Of a stretch of DNA of 64,000 nt, positions 42,125 to 51,323 are shown piece after piece. The DNA is from SIG575 sp964507395 (GTDB lineage Bacteria; Bacillota; Clostridia; Oscillospirales; Acutalibacteraceae). The translations under genes and the position numbers were made by a program. The notes below the pieces were generated by a model that was not told where the DNA came from, ran no database searches, and saw nothing but the letters and a program-made list of their open reading frames with translations. How positions within the stretch are numbered: position 1 is the stretch's first letter; every line of letters begins with the position of its first letter. The stretch spans positions 1-64,000 of the forward strand of contig CAZDQE010000006.1 of the NCBI GenBank assembly GCA_964507395.1, given 5' to 3'.

Positions 42125-43519
42125 TTATTTTTTTAAATCAAAAAATGCTGAAAATGCTTTATATGCCATGTAGACATCAATTTTTGAAACGACTTCAAAG
42201 GGCGCGTGCATTGAAAGAACGGGCACACCAACGTCGATAACATCAACATCGAGGTTTGCAACGTACTTTGCAACTGTTCCGCCGCCGCCTGCATCGACTT
42301 TGCCGAGCTCGCCCATCTGCCAGATAACACCTGCATCGTCAAATGTTCTGCGAACCTTTCCGACGAACTCTGCACTTGCGTCTGATGTACCGCCCTTACC
42401 GCCCGAGCCTGTGTACTTGGTAACCACAATACCTCTGTTTGCAAAGGATGTGTTCATCTTCTCAAAAGGCTGAGGGAATGTGGGATCAAACGCCGCATTA
42501 ACGTCAGCAGAAAGACACTCGGATTTTGAAAGAACATCGTGCGCCTGCAAGCCTTCCTGACGCGCAATATCAGCAATGAAATAAGGAAGGTAGAAGGATT
42601 TAAGACCTGTGTTGCCGTCCGAGCCCGTTTCCTCTTTATCCGTAAGAACTGTAAGACAAGTAAATTCAGGGTTTTCGCACTCAACCGCTGCCATAAGCGA
42701 AGGATAAGCACAAACGCGGTCATCGTGGCCGTAGCCGCCGATAAGACTTCTGTCAAAACCGATATCGCAAACCTTCATGGCAGGAACACATTCAAGCTCT
42801 GCCGAAAGGAAATCCTCTTCAACGATTCCGTATTTTTCATTTAGGATATTCATAATATTAAGCTTTACAAGTTCGCTGCCCTCGTCATCTCTGAACGGAC
42901 GGGAGCCAATGAGAATATTCAGCTCTTCACCCATAATTCCCTCATTCAAGGTACGCTTCATCTGCTCACGTGCAAGATGAGGAAGCAAATCTGAAATTAC
43001 AAATTTGGGGTCGTTATCGTCTTCGCCTACATTTACATTCACCTTTGTTCCGTCCTTAAGAACGATAACGCCGTGAAGCGCAAGAGGAATTGCTGTCCAC
43101 TGATATTTTTTGATACCGCCGTAATAGTGAGTTTTGAAGAAAGCCATTTCGCTGTCCTCATAAAGAGGGTTGGGCTTCAGGTCAATTCTGGGTGAGTCAA
43201 TATGTGCAGCCGCAATCTTAACGCCCTCTGACAAACTCTTTTTACCGAAAACACAGAGAACAAGAGCTTTATCTCTGTTGTTATAGTATACCTTGTCCCC
43301 TGCTTTATAAGATGAGTTTTTATCAAAGGGAACAAAACCGTTTTTCTCTGCAATTTCTATTGCAAGAGCACAGGCTTCGCGCTCTGTTTTACCTTCATTC
43401 AGATATGCTTTGTAGTTTTCGCAGAATTCATCTGCTTTTTTTATCTCGTCCTCTTCCATACGAAGACAACCGTTCTTCGCTTTCATAAAAAGTTTTTCCT
43501 GTAATTCTTTTGCACTCAT
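42125..43519 (-). CDS. M18 family zinc aminopeptidase
   Basis: The 464-residue protein has the M18 metal and active-site landmarks: AAAHIDSPRIDLKPNPLYED (about 97, first His and Asp), DDRVCAYPSLM (about 265), TDKEETGSDGNTGL (about 290, catalytic Glu pair) and SMHAPFEVVSKIDVYMAY (about 440, last His). M18 enzymes remove acidic or neutral N-terminal residues and form large dodecamers. The substrate range cannot be read. It is followed 3 bases upstream by coaE on the same strand, so it belongs to the lower half of a housekeeping operon with coaE, the Sua5 gene and prfA. Confidence 0.93.
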   Translation of the reverse strand: MSAKELQEKLFMKAKNGCLRMEEDEIKKADEFCENYKAYLNEGKTEREACALAIEIAEKNGFVPFDKNSSYKAGDKVYYNNRDKALVLCVFGKKSLSEGVKIAAAHIDSPRIDLKPNPLYEDSEMAFFKTHYYGGIKKYQWTAIPLALHGVIVLKDGTKVNVNVGEDDNDPKFVISDLLPHLAREQMKRTLNEGIMGEELNILIGSRPFRDDEGSELVKLNIMNILNEKYGIVEEDFLSAELECVPAMKVCDIGFDRSLIGGYGHDDRVCAYPSLMAAVECENPEFTCLTVLTDKEETGSDGNTGLKSFYLPYFIADIARQEGLQAHDVLSKSECLSADVNAAFDPTFPQPFEKMNTSFANRGIVVTKYTGSGGKGGTSDASAEFVGKVRRTFDDAGVIWQMGELGKVDAGGGGTVAKYVANLDVDVIDVGVPVLSMHAPFEVVSKIDVYMAYKAFSAFFDLKK

Positions 43520-43522
43520 AAT

Positions 43523-44125
43523 TTATGTTCCTTTCTTATTTTCTATAAACCTGTAAAGCTTTCCGATTTCACTGTCGAAATCTGAAACGCCGTCATTTAT
43601 TATAATTATGTCCGCATTTTCAAGATAAAATTCATCCTCTTTCTGTGCATCAATCCTTCGCTTTGCATCAGTAACGGACATATTATCTCTCTCTATAATT
43701 CTTTTTAGCCTTACGTCAACAGGGGCAAAAACAACAGCAATGTAGTCGCAGTCGTTTTTAATTTCACACTCAAGCAGTGCCGCCGCATCAATAACGCAGG
43801 TTTCATATTCCTCTATCTTCGCTACCTCAATTTCTTCCAGGACTTTTTCTCTTATAACAGGGTGAGTAACCGCGTTTAATTTTTCCGTTTCCTCACGGGA
43901 AGAAAAAGCTTTTGCAGCAAGAGCTTTTCTGTCAACCTCTCCGCCCCATTTCACAATATCCTCGCCAAAGATTACTTTAAGCTTTTCAATCACAGGAGAG
44001 CCGACTTCAAGTATTTCTCTTGCAACCTTATCGCCGTCAATTATGTAACAGCCTCTTTCTTTAAGCAGCGTACAGACCATACTTTTTCCTGCACCTGTTT
44101 TTCCTGTTAAACCTAAAATCAGCAT
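43523..44125 (-). CDS. coaE: dephospho-CoA kinase
   Basis: The 200-residue P-loop kinase starts LGLTGKTGAGKSMVCTLL, followed by IIDGDKVAREI (substrate Asp) and the lid region LKRIIERDNMSVTDAKRRI. It adds the 3'-phosphate of coenzyme A. It sits between the aminopeptidase gene and the Sua5 gene, 12 bases after the latter. Length and motifs are normal. Confidence 0.95.
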   Translation of the reverse strand: MLILGLTGKTGAGKSMVCTLLKERGCYIIDGDKVAREILEVGSPVIEKLKVIFGEDIVKWGGEVDRKALAAKAFSSREETEKLNAVTHPVIREKVLEEIEVAKIEEYETCVIDAAALLECEIKNDCDYIAVVFAPVDVRLKRIIERDNMSVTDAKRRIDAQKEDEFYLENADIIIINDGVSDFDSEIGKLYRFIENKKGT

Positions 44126-44137
44126 AAGAAGCCTCCT

Positions 44138-45151
44138 TTATAACTCCACAACCTCAAACCCTGCAGAGCGTAAAAGTCTGTTATAAACCGCGAGACCTAC
44201 TCCTTCATCTGAGGGACAGTGGGCAAAAGCAATTTCCGCACCTGTTTCATCAAGCTCACGCAGAGCATCGAAAAGTCTTTTCGCCTGAGAAGAAGAATCA
44301 TCACTTCTTCCGTAAGTTACACACTTAACGGGAACCTTGTCTTTTTCGTCCTCAAAGCAAAGCGCTGCGGCATTCTCTTTATGTAAAGAGATGTACTCAA
44401 TATATTTTTCCGTATCTGCTTTTATAATAACAACCTTTATTTTCGGGGCGTAGTGCTTGTATTTCATGCCGGGCGATGATGCCTTCGCATTTTCCTCAAG
44501 CTTCGATCTTACCGCTTTATCAATTACTATTTCTCCCAGAACTTCTTCAAGCTGTTCGGGAGTTATTCCGCCGGGGCGCAAAAGCCTTGGCTTTTCTGTC
44601 GCAAGAGTTATAACCGTAGATTCAAGACCGACTTCACACTCTCCGCCGTCGAGAATAAGCTCAATCCTTCCGTCCATATCATCAAAAACATATTTCGCAT
44701 TTGTCGGGCTGGGACTTCCCGAAAGATTTGCCGACGGTGCCGCAACAGGACAGCCTGATTTTTTTATCACTTCACGCATTACGGGATGTGACGGCATTCT
44801 CACAGCAACCGTGTCAAGGTTTCCGCTTGTACGTGAAGGCACTTTGTCCGATTTCGGCATGATGATCGTAAGAGGTCCCGGCCAGTATTTTTCTGCAAGC
44901 TTTTTTGCTTTTTCGGGGAATTCCTTTACAAGAGGATAAACCTCATCTATACATGATACGTGGACTATCATGGGATTATCCTTAGGTCTGCCCTTTGCTT
45001 CAAAAATTTTTTCAACAGCAGAAGAATCCAACGCGTTTGCACCAAGGCCGTAAACTGTTTCTGTCGGCAAGCCCACAACACCGCCGCTTTTTATTATTGC
45101 GACAGCCTTTTCAATTGATTCTTCAGTTGCTTTCAAAATTTCTGTTTTCAT
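44138..45151 (-). CDS. ywlC: L-threonylcarbamoyladenylate synthase (Sua5 type)
   Basis: The 337-residue protein has the YrdC domain (about 10-205) with GGVVGLPTETVYGLGANA, the basic triad in KAKGRPKDNPM, PGPLTIIMPKS and RMPSHPVMREVI, and the STVITL motif, followed by the Sua5-specific C-terminal domain (about 225-335). It makes threonylcarbamoyl-AMP from threonine, bicarbonate and ATP for the t6A37 modification of ANN-decoding tRNAs. The gene is next to prfA (1 base gap), the common Firmicutes arrangement. Confidence 0.95.
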   Translation of the reverse strand: MKTEILKATEESIEKAVAIIKSGGVVGLPTETVYGLGANALDSSAVEKIFEAKGRPKDNPMIVHVSCIDEVYPLVKEFPEKAKKLAEKYWPGPLTIIMPKSDKVPSRTSGNLDTVAVRMPSHPVMREVIKKSGCPVAAPSANLSGSPSPTNAKYVFDDMDGRIELILDGGECEVGLESTVITLATEKPRLLRPGGITPEQLEEVLGEIVIDKAVRSKLEENAKASSPGMKYKHYAPKIKVVIIKADTEKYIEYISLHKENAAALCFEDEKDKVPVKCVTYGRSDDSSSQAKRLFDALRELDETGAEIAFAHCPSDEGVGLAVYNRLLRSAGFEVVEL

Positions 45152-45152
45152 A

Positions 45153-46223
45153 TCAGTTTTCTGCCTTTAATTTTTCTGCTGTATCTGCAGTAATAAGTGA
45201 ATCTATAAGCTCATCAATATCGCCGTTGAGCATTGCTTCAAGGCGATAGAGTGTCAGACCGATTCTGTGGTCGCTTATTCTGCCCTGAGGATAATTGTAG
45301 GTTCTGATTCTTTCGCTTCTGTCACCTGAACCTACCTGACTTTTTCTCTCGCCTGCAATGGCATCATTTTGTTTTCTTCTCTCCTCGTCAAGTATCCTTG
45401 AACGGAGAATTTTCATCGCCTTGTCTTTATTCTTATGCTGGCTTCTTTCATCCTGACATTCAACAACCGTTCCCGTGGGAATATGAGTAATTCTGATTGC
45501 AGACTCGGTTTTGTTAATATGCTGACCGCCTGCACCGCTTGAACGGAAGGTGTCAATCTGCAAATCGGCAGGATTGATTTCAATGTCAACGTCCTCCGCC
45601 TCGGGAAGAACTGCAACGGTAACAGTTGAAGTGTGGATTCTTCCCTGAGATTCTGTTTCGGGAACTCGCTGAACTCTGTGTACGCCGCTTTCAAATTTAA
45701 AGCGCGAGAAAGCGCCTTCGCCTTCAACCATAAAGCTGACTTCCTTGAAGCCGCCAAGCTCCGTTTCATTTGCACCGAGAATTTCAGTTTTCCATCCTTT
45801 TGTTTCAGCATACATGCTGTACATTCTGTAAAGAACTCCTGCAAAAAGCGAAGCCTCTTCACCGCCTGCACCGCCTCTGATTTCAACAATAACGTTTTTA
45901 TCATCATTGGGATCTTTGGGAAGAAGGAGAATTTTTAATTCCTCTTCAATAACAGAAATATTTTCTTTTGCCTGCGCATATTCTTCTTCAACCATTTCAC
46001 GGAAATCTTTGTCCTGAGAAGAATCCTCGAGAATAAGCTTTGCTTCATCAAGAGTTTCTTTCGTCTTCTTGTATTCTCTGAACTTTTCAACGACGGGCGT
46101 GAGCGTTTTCATTTCACGCATAAGCTTTTTGTACTTTTCCATGTCTGCAACCACATCGGGGTCGCAGAGCATTTCGTTCACGCTTTCAAAGCGCTCTTCA
46201 ACTTTTTCCAATTTGTCTAACAT
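45153..46223 (-). CDS. prfA: peptide chain release factor 1
   Basis: The 356-residue protein has helical domain 1 (about 1-100), the core domain with the universal GGQ in RSSGAGGQHINKTESAIRI (about 225), the anticodon-like recognition loop around residue 185 (FESGVHRVQRVPETESQGR, including the P-x-T) and the HKNKDKAMKIL region at about 265. It terminates translation at UAA and UAG. It is 9 bases from the DUF951 gene. The gene order DUF951-prfA-ywlC-coaE is a conserved Clostridia context; no prmC is adjacent. Confidence 0.96.
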   Translation of the reverse strand: MLDKLEKVEERFESVNEMLCDPDVVADMEKYKKLMREMKTLTPVVEKFREYKKTKETLDEAKLILEDSSQDKDFREMVEEEYAQAKENISVIEEELKILLLPKDPNDDKNVIVEIRGGAGGEEASLFAGVLYRMYSMYAETKGWKTEILGANETELGGFKEVSFMVEGEGAFSRFKFESGVHRVQRVPETESQGRIHTSTVTVAVLPEAEDVDIEINPADLQIDTFRSSGAGGQHINKTESAIRITHIPTGTVVECQDERSQHKNKDKAMKILRSRILDEERRKQNDAIAGERKSQVGSGDRSERIRTYNYPQGRISDHRIGLTLYRLEAMLNGDIDELIDSLITADTAEKLKAEN

Positions 46224-46232
46224 TCAAATACC

Positions 46233-46415
46233 TCATTCAGGTCTTATTATTTTTTTAATATTTTTTTCTGCTTTCTGACGGGGAATCATAACCTCGTGAC
46301 CGCATTTTCCACATTTGATTTTGAAATCCATCCCCGTTCTTGTGACTGCGAATCTGTCACATCCGCAGGGGTGTTGTTTTTTCATAATTATTATATCGCC
46401 CACTTGTACATCCAT
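46233..46415 (-). CDS. DUF951 small zinc-binding protein
   Basis: The 60-residue protein VQVGDIIIMKKQHPCGCDRF...KIKCGKCGHEVMIPR has the CGC and CxxC cysteine pairs and the 'K-x-H-P-C-G' start of the DUF951 family, which is widespread in Firmicutes and unstudied. It is the first gene of the operon with prfA. Homologues are often next to ribosomal or cell-division genes. Confidence 0.85.
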   Translation of the reverse strand: MDVQVGDIIIMKKQHPCGCDRFAVTRTGMDFKIKCGKCGHEVMIPRQKAEKNIKKIIRPE

Positions 46416-46505
46416 GACTTTTTCGCCTCCTGAAAATATATTATATCATAAAAAGTTAAGAAATGGAATAAGTATTTACAAATAAAGGTTAGGGGAGTAA
46501 ATAAT

Positions 46506-47429
46506 ATGTCAAAATATCTGCCCGAGGGCAAGCTTATAAATACAAGGGAAAACACTATAGCATTAAAATCGCCTGATGCCGTAAGAGAAGCGTATAAACA
46601 GAATATGATTTTAGAAGGCAGAGTTATGCTTTGCGATAACGAACACAATCTGCACGTGGATTTAGGATGTATGGCAGGAATCATTCCGCGTGAAGAGGGT
46701 GCTATCGGCATCAGCGAAGGCTCGACAAGAGATATCGCACTCATTTCAAAAGTCAACAAGCCTGTGTGCTTTATTGTAACAGATTTCGGCTTCGATGAAT
46801 ACGGTGAGATCTATGCAATTTTAAGCCGCAAAAAAGTTCAGGAAATGTGCATTGACGAATATATTTCCCATCTTGAAACAGGTGATATAATCGACGCTAA
46901 GATATGTCACATGGAGCCTTTCGGAGTTTTTGCCGACATCGGTGCGGGAATCAATGCACTGCTTCCTATTGACAGTATTTCCGTATCAAGAATACCTCAT
47001 CCCAATGTAAGATTTTCTTCAAACCAGGAAATCAAAGCAATCGTAAAAAGCCGTGATGAGTTCGGAAGAATCGTTCTCACTCACAAAGAACTTTTAGGAA
47101 CATGGGAAGAAAATGCTGAAAAGTTTTCAGTAGGCGAAACAGTTCCGGGAATCGTCCGTTCAACGGAAAAATACGGAATTTTTATAGAGCTTGCACCGAA
47201 TCTTGCAGGGCTCGCTGAGCTTTCCGAAAATATTTTCCCGGGACAGAATACTGCAGTTTACATAAAAAGCATTATTCCCGAAAGAATGAAAATAAAGCTG
47301 ATAATCGTTGACTGCTTCGATGCTTCTTATCCGCCGCAAAAAATAAATTATTTTGTGAAAGAAGAACACATTTCCTATTGGAAATATTCTCCGGATTCTT
47401 CAGAAAAAATTATCGAAACTATATTTTAA
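46506..47429 (+). CDS. S1-domain RNA-binding protein
   Basis: The 307-residue protein has an N-terminal region with a partial S1-like fold (about 35-105), a clear S1 domain at about 125-195 (GDIIDAKICHMEPFGVFADI, then VRFSSNQEIKAIVKS), and a third at about 210-270 (VGETVPGIVRSTEKYGIFIE). GGGGAG lies 8 bases before ATG 46506. It resembles bacterial S1-like proteins (30S S1 or YugI/CvfD type) that bind mRNA; whether it acts in translation or stability is unknown. It is divergent from the DUF951/prfA operon and convergent with the radical SAM operon. Confidence 0.85.
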   Translation: MSKYLPEGKLINTRENTIALKSPDAVREAYKQNMILEGRVMLCDNEHNLHVDLGCMAGIIPREEGAIGISEGSTRDIALISKVNKPVCFIVTDFGFDEYGEIYAILSRKKVQEMCIDEYISHLETGDIIDAKICHMEPFGVFADIGAGINALLPIDSISVSRIPHPNVRFSSNQEIKAIVKSRDEFGRIVLTHKELLGTWEENAEKFSVGETVPGIVRSTEKYGIFIELAPNLAGLAELSENIFPGQNTAVYIKSIIPERMKIKLIIVDCFDASYPPQKINYFVKEEHISYWKYSPDSSEKIIETIF

Positions 47430-47440
47430 CAAAAACAAAG

Positions 47441-47474
47441 AGCAGGGTGTACTCATTGCCGAATACACTCTGCT
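47441..47474. terminator. bidirectional terminator shared by convergent genes
   Basis: AGCAGGGTGTA (47441-47451) and TACACTCTGCT (47464-47474) form an 11-bp stem with one mismatch. It stands between the S1 gene and the end of the last radical SAM gene, partly inside the latter's coding end, with A/T runs on both sides. Confidence 0.75.
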
Positions 47475-49366
47475 TTATTCACTGTCGTTCCGCTTCTTTT
47501 TCCGTACCAGACCTTGACCCTTGCATAATCTTCCCAGTTGTCAACCTGTGATTCTGCAATTTTCAGGTTTGTTGCTTTCTTATCAGGCACCGAACAATCA
47601 GGATCATACATATTATCAAAATAGTCTTGCCAATCATAGACTGTTTTAATCTCTTTTGAAGGCAGATTCGGTAATGCAATTATATTTTTCTGATACAAAT
47701 ACAAATCTTCAAAGAGTGTTTCATCATCAAAATATCTGCAAGCATATTTTTTAATTTCTCCGTAAAAGCCGTCAAGTTCAGCCGCACAGCAAAGAAACAG
47801 GCCCTCATAAAACTCCCAATAAACCCTTCCGAAACGAGGATCCCAGAAGAATAAATTGCCTTCTCCTTTTAAGAACACATCAAAGCTTGCACAAACCTTG
47901 TCAAGTATTCTTTTAACAACCGTGCTTTCGTTTTCTATCCATTCATAAAGATTCATGTAAAAATCATAATATGACAAGTTCTTGGCTTTTCTCAGGTAAA
48001 TTGCAAAGAATCTGAGAAGACCCAGACTGTGCAAGCCCTGAACACAAATTGATATTCTCTGTGCTTTACGCCATTGCGCCATACTCATGGTGCTGGTTTC
48101 CACAACAATCTCTGAACGTGAAGCGTATTTCATATCGTTATCCACCGAGCTGTGGATCTGACACAACAATGACTTGATTGTCTTTAGTCTGTATTTTTCC
48201 ACAAAACTTTTTGAATACATTTTTGTGTTAGGTAAAAACTCACACCTTGAAACGTTTATAGAGTAATGCTGACCGGCTTCAATAACTTCAAATAGACCTC
48301 TGCAAAAACTTTCAAGTGTTTCGCCGGGAAGTCCGAGAATCAAGTCTGTATATGTATACATTCCGCTTTTACGGTATTTTTCAACCTGTGCGGAAAAGTT
48401 TTTGACAGACATATTCTTTCTACCGATAATTTCAAGAACCACAGGCGACATACTCTGCACCGCAAGAGATATACCTCTGTTGAGAGAAACCTCATCAAGT
48501 TTACTGTTGATTCTGAACGTCAGATCATCCTTATTTTTGGCTGCAGTTGTTTCAAACTTCTGAGGATATCCGTATTTCTTTTTCAGCTCAACAATATATT
48601 CTGCTATTGATTCATCTCTTTCAAGAATACCGAAATTAGAGTCGCAACAGAAACAGAAAGATATTCCGTGCTTTGCCATCCAATCCAGGTCACCTTTTAC
48701 CCTCTCAATCGAAAACTGTCTGAAGCCTGATTTATTCCCTGCCCAGCAGCAGTATATACAACCGTACGGACAACCTCTGTTCGTTTCGATTATGGCATCA
48801 AACTGAATATTCTTGTTTTTCGGGTCATCAACTATATAATCAAACAAGCCCATGGTGTATGGAGAGGGAAAATTTTCCAATGCACAACCGTTATTTTTTT
48901 CAGTCTGTGTCGGCACACCACTTTTTCTGTACGAAATGTTGAATACTGTGCCTAAATCTTCCTGCTTTGACAAAGCCATGAGTATGTTATAAAAAATCTC
49001 TTCTCCCTCGCCATGCATAAGCAAATCAATAAAAGGATATTCTTCAAGATATTCCGTATCGTCAGGCACCTGAACACCGCCGAAAGCAATTATACATTCC
49101 GGCCACTTTTCCTTTATTGCCGATGCCAGATCAAGATTATATTCCACGCTCCACATGTAATTTGAAAATCCGACAATATACGGCTTTTCCATGTCTTCAA
49201 GCAAATCTTCAATTTTTCTCTTGGTAAAAACAAATTCACACAAACGATATTCTTTGTTTATCTCTTCACGGCTGAAACTGTATGCCGCTATCGTTCCTAT
49301 TGCATAAGGCAAAAAAACTGATTCCGAAAGTTCATTATTCGGCTGTACAAAATATACGTTTTTCAT
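47453..49366 (-). CDS. cobalamin-type radical SAM enzyme (copy A)
   Basis: ATG 49366 follows AAGGAGGG by 7 bases (an earlier ATG at 49432 is inside the previous gene). The 637-residue protein has a Rossmann-like B12-binding N-terminal half (MKNVYFVQPNN, then VGFSNYMWSVEYNLDLA, then IAFGGVQVPDD), the radical SAM motif ETNRGCPYGCIYCCW (CxxxCxxC, about 190), a TIM-barrel with LILGLPGETLESFC, and a C-terminal domain (about 430-637) ending KVWYGKRSG. The DxHxxG cobalamin ligand is missing, as in base-off types. The reaction (C-methylation or other) is unknown. It is the last of four tandem paralogues in the operon. Confidence 0.85.
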   Translation of the reverse strand: MKNVYFVQPNNELSESVFLPYAIGTIAAYSFSREEINKEYRLCEFVFTKRKIEDLLEDMEKPYIVGFSNYMWSVEYNLDLASAIKEKWPECIIAFGGVQVPDDTEYLEEYPFIDLLMHGEGEEIFYNILMALSKQEDLGTVFNISYRKSGVPTQTEKNNGCALENFPSPYTMGLFDYIVDDPKNKNIQFDAIIETNRGCPYGCIYCCWAGNKSGFRQFSIERVKGDLDWMAKHGISFCFCCDSNFGILERDESIAEYIVELKKKYGYPQKFETTAAKNKDDLTFRINSKLDEVSLNRGISLAVQSMSPVVLEIIGRKNMSVKNFSAQVEKYRKSGMYTYTDLILGLPGETLESFCRGLFEVIEAGQHYSINVSRCEFLPNTKMYSKSFVEKYRLKTIKSLLCQIHSSVDNDMKYASRSEIVVETSTMSMAQWRKAQRISICVQGLHSLGLLRFFAIYLRKAKNLSYYDFYMNLYEWIENESTVVKRILDKVCASFDVFLKGEGNLFFWDPRFGRVYWEFYEGLFLCCAAELDGFYGEIKKYACRYFDDETLFEDLYLYQKNIIALPNLPSKEIKTVYDWQDYFDNMYDPDCSVPDKKATNLKIAESQVDNWEDYARVKVWYGKRSGTTVNKAECIRQ

Positions 49367-49385
49367 TTTAATTCCCTCCTTCACA

Positions 49386-51290
49386 TCAGATTTCTTCAAC
49401 TGCTCTGATTGTCTTTTTGTTTCTTCTGCCATACCAGATTATTTTCTTTGCATAATTTTCCCAATCAGACGGTACATCATCCGCAAAAAATCTCAGCGTT
49501 GTTTCTTTCTTTTCAAGACGAGCTTCCTTGTTTGCAAGGATGTTATAGAAATACTCTTTCCAATCGCAAGTGTACGTTTCCTTGATATCATTACCGAAAG
49601 GTGTGACGATAAGATTTTTCTGGTATGACATAAGTTCTTTTTCTGTTTCGCTGTCGATACCGAATGATTTAAGAAACTCCCCTGCTTCGGCATAGAAATC
49701 ATCAAGCCTGTAAATGTAATCAATCAGCATTGCCTCTTCATAAGGCCATGTGATATCACCGCATTCTCTGTTGATGTAAGATAAATCAACCACACCCTCT
49801 GCGGTAGACTCAATGCATCTGCTGATTCTTCTTATTGTATCACCTATAATTCCTTCTCGTTCCGCGAAGAAATTAATGAAAGAATTGTAGAAATTATAGT
49901 ATGACACACCCATTGCATTATGGAGATAAATCGCAAAGCACTGAAGAAGACCGTGACAATGAACACTCTGGATACAAGCAGAAAACACCGTTGCTTTGAC
50001 AAGAGCTTCCGCACTCATTGTTGAGGTTTCAATGATATATTCAAGTCCGCCTGAGAAAACTGCATTTGAAATTGCACAGTGGTTAATATTCAGTTTGTTT
50101 ACAGCAGTTTTAATGCCGAATTTTTTCATATAATCTTTATTTGACAGAGTTGAGTTCGGGTAAACCTCACATCTGAAAACATTGATCGAATCATGCTGAC
50201 CTCTTTCAAGAAGCTCACATATTCCCTCTGAAAAGCTTTGGAGCGTTTCTCCCGGAAGTCCGAGAATAAGTTCGGTATAAGTAGGAATTCCCGCTTTGTG
50301 ATAAAGTTCAAGCTGTTCAGACAGTTTATCCTTATTCATGTTTTTTCGTGAAATATTTTCAAGAACTGTTTCTGACATACTCTGAAATGCCAGCGAAACA
50401 CCTTTGCTCATTCCAACATCGTTGAACAACTTATTAATGCTAAAAATTCTGTCTGTTTTATTTTTCGCAAAGCAAGCGCCGAATTTATCGGGAAAACCGT
50501 TTTTCTTTTTCATCGAAACTGCAAACTCTGCAATCTCCTCATCTCGCGGAAAAAGTCCGAAATTTGAATCAACGCACATGCAATATGAAATTTTATGTTC
50601 TGAAATCCACTCTAAATCCTTTTTCACTCTTTCCATAGGAAACTGACGCATGGGAAGATCATAGTCACACCAGTCGCAAAATGAGCAATGATACGGACAC
50701 CCTCTGTTTGTTTCAAGCTGGGCATTGAACTCCATTCCGGCAGGAACATTAAGCAGCTTATCAAAAATCCCGGTGAGATAGGGCGACGGATAATTTTCCG
50801 CTCCCTCAGCTTTGTCTTCTGTTTTTATAATTTCGCCCTTGTCATTTCTGAAAGAAATATTGGGAATATTTTCAAGGCTCTCACTTTTATCAAGAGCACG
50901 TAAAATTCTTGTAAAAGGAATTTCGCCTTCACCAAAAATAAGAATATCAATGAAAGAATATTTGTGTAAAAAATCCGAGTCTCTTGATACCTGATGTCCG
51001 CCAAAAATTATTTTACATTCAGGATATTTTTCTTTGATATTTTTTGCCTGTTCAAGGTTGTAAGCATAATTCCAGAAATAATTTGAAAAGCCTGCAATCG
51101 CAGGATTTTTTATTGCAGACATTACTTCCTCGGTTGTATCTTCTTTGAAAATAATACCTGCAAGCTCGTATTTGCTGTTAATGTCATCAAACTGCAACGC
51201 ATAAGATGACAGAACACCCACGGCATAAGGATAATAAATCGAATTACCAAGCAGTGTATTAGGCTGAATAAAATATATATTCTTTTTCAT
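49386..51290 (-). CDS. cobalamin-type radical SAM enzyme (copy B)
   Basis: The start at 51290 gives MKKNIYFIQPNTLLGNSIYY, aligning with its three paralogues. The 634-residue protein has ETNRGCPYHCSFCDW (the 4Fe-4S motif, about 197), CVDSNFGLFPRDEE, LILGLPGETLQSF and a C-terminal part ending KKIIWYGRRNKKT. The B12-binding half has the typical GFSNYFWNYAYNLEQA and FGGHQVSRDSDFL blocks shared with copies C and D. It starts 33 bases after copy C. The substrate is unknown; divergence from the other copies suggests separate jobs rather than simple gene dosage. Confidence 0.85.
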   Translation of the reverse strand: MKKNIYFIQPNTLLGNSIYYPYAVGVLSSYALQFDDINSKYELAGIIFKEDTTEEVMSAIKNPAIAGFSNYFWNYAYNLEQAKNIKEKYPECKIIFGGHQVSRDSDFLHKYSFIDILIFGEGEIPFTRILRALDKSESLENIPNISFRNDKGEIIKTEDKAEGAENYPSPYLTGIFDKLLNVPAGMEFNAQLETNRGCPYHCSFCDWCDYDLPMRQFPMERVKKDLEWISEHKISYCMCVDSNFGLFPRDEEIAEFAVSMKKKNGFPDKFGACFAKNKTDRIFSINKLFNDVGMSKGVSLAFQSMSETVLENISRKNMNKDKLSEQLELYHKAGIPTYTELILGLPGETLQSFSEGICELLERGQHDSINVFRCEVYPNSTLSNKDYMKKFGIKTAVNKLNINHCAISNAVFSGGLEYIIETSTMSAEALVKATVFSACIQSVHCHGLLQCFAIYLHNAMGVSYYNFYNSFINFFAEREGIIGDTIRRISRCIESTAEGVVDLSYINRECGDITWPYEEAMLIDYIYRLDDFYAEAGEFLKSFGIDSETEKELMSYQKNLIVTPFGNDIKETYTCDWKEYFYNILANKEARLEKKETTLRFFADDVPSDWENYAKKIIWYGRRNKKTIRAVEEI

Positions 51291-51323
51291 ACACTTCACC
51301 ACTCTTTAATCTGAAAAAATTTT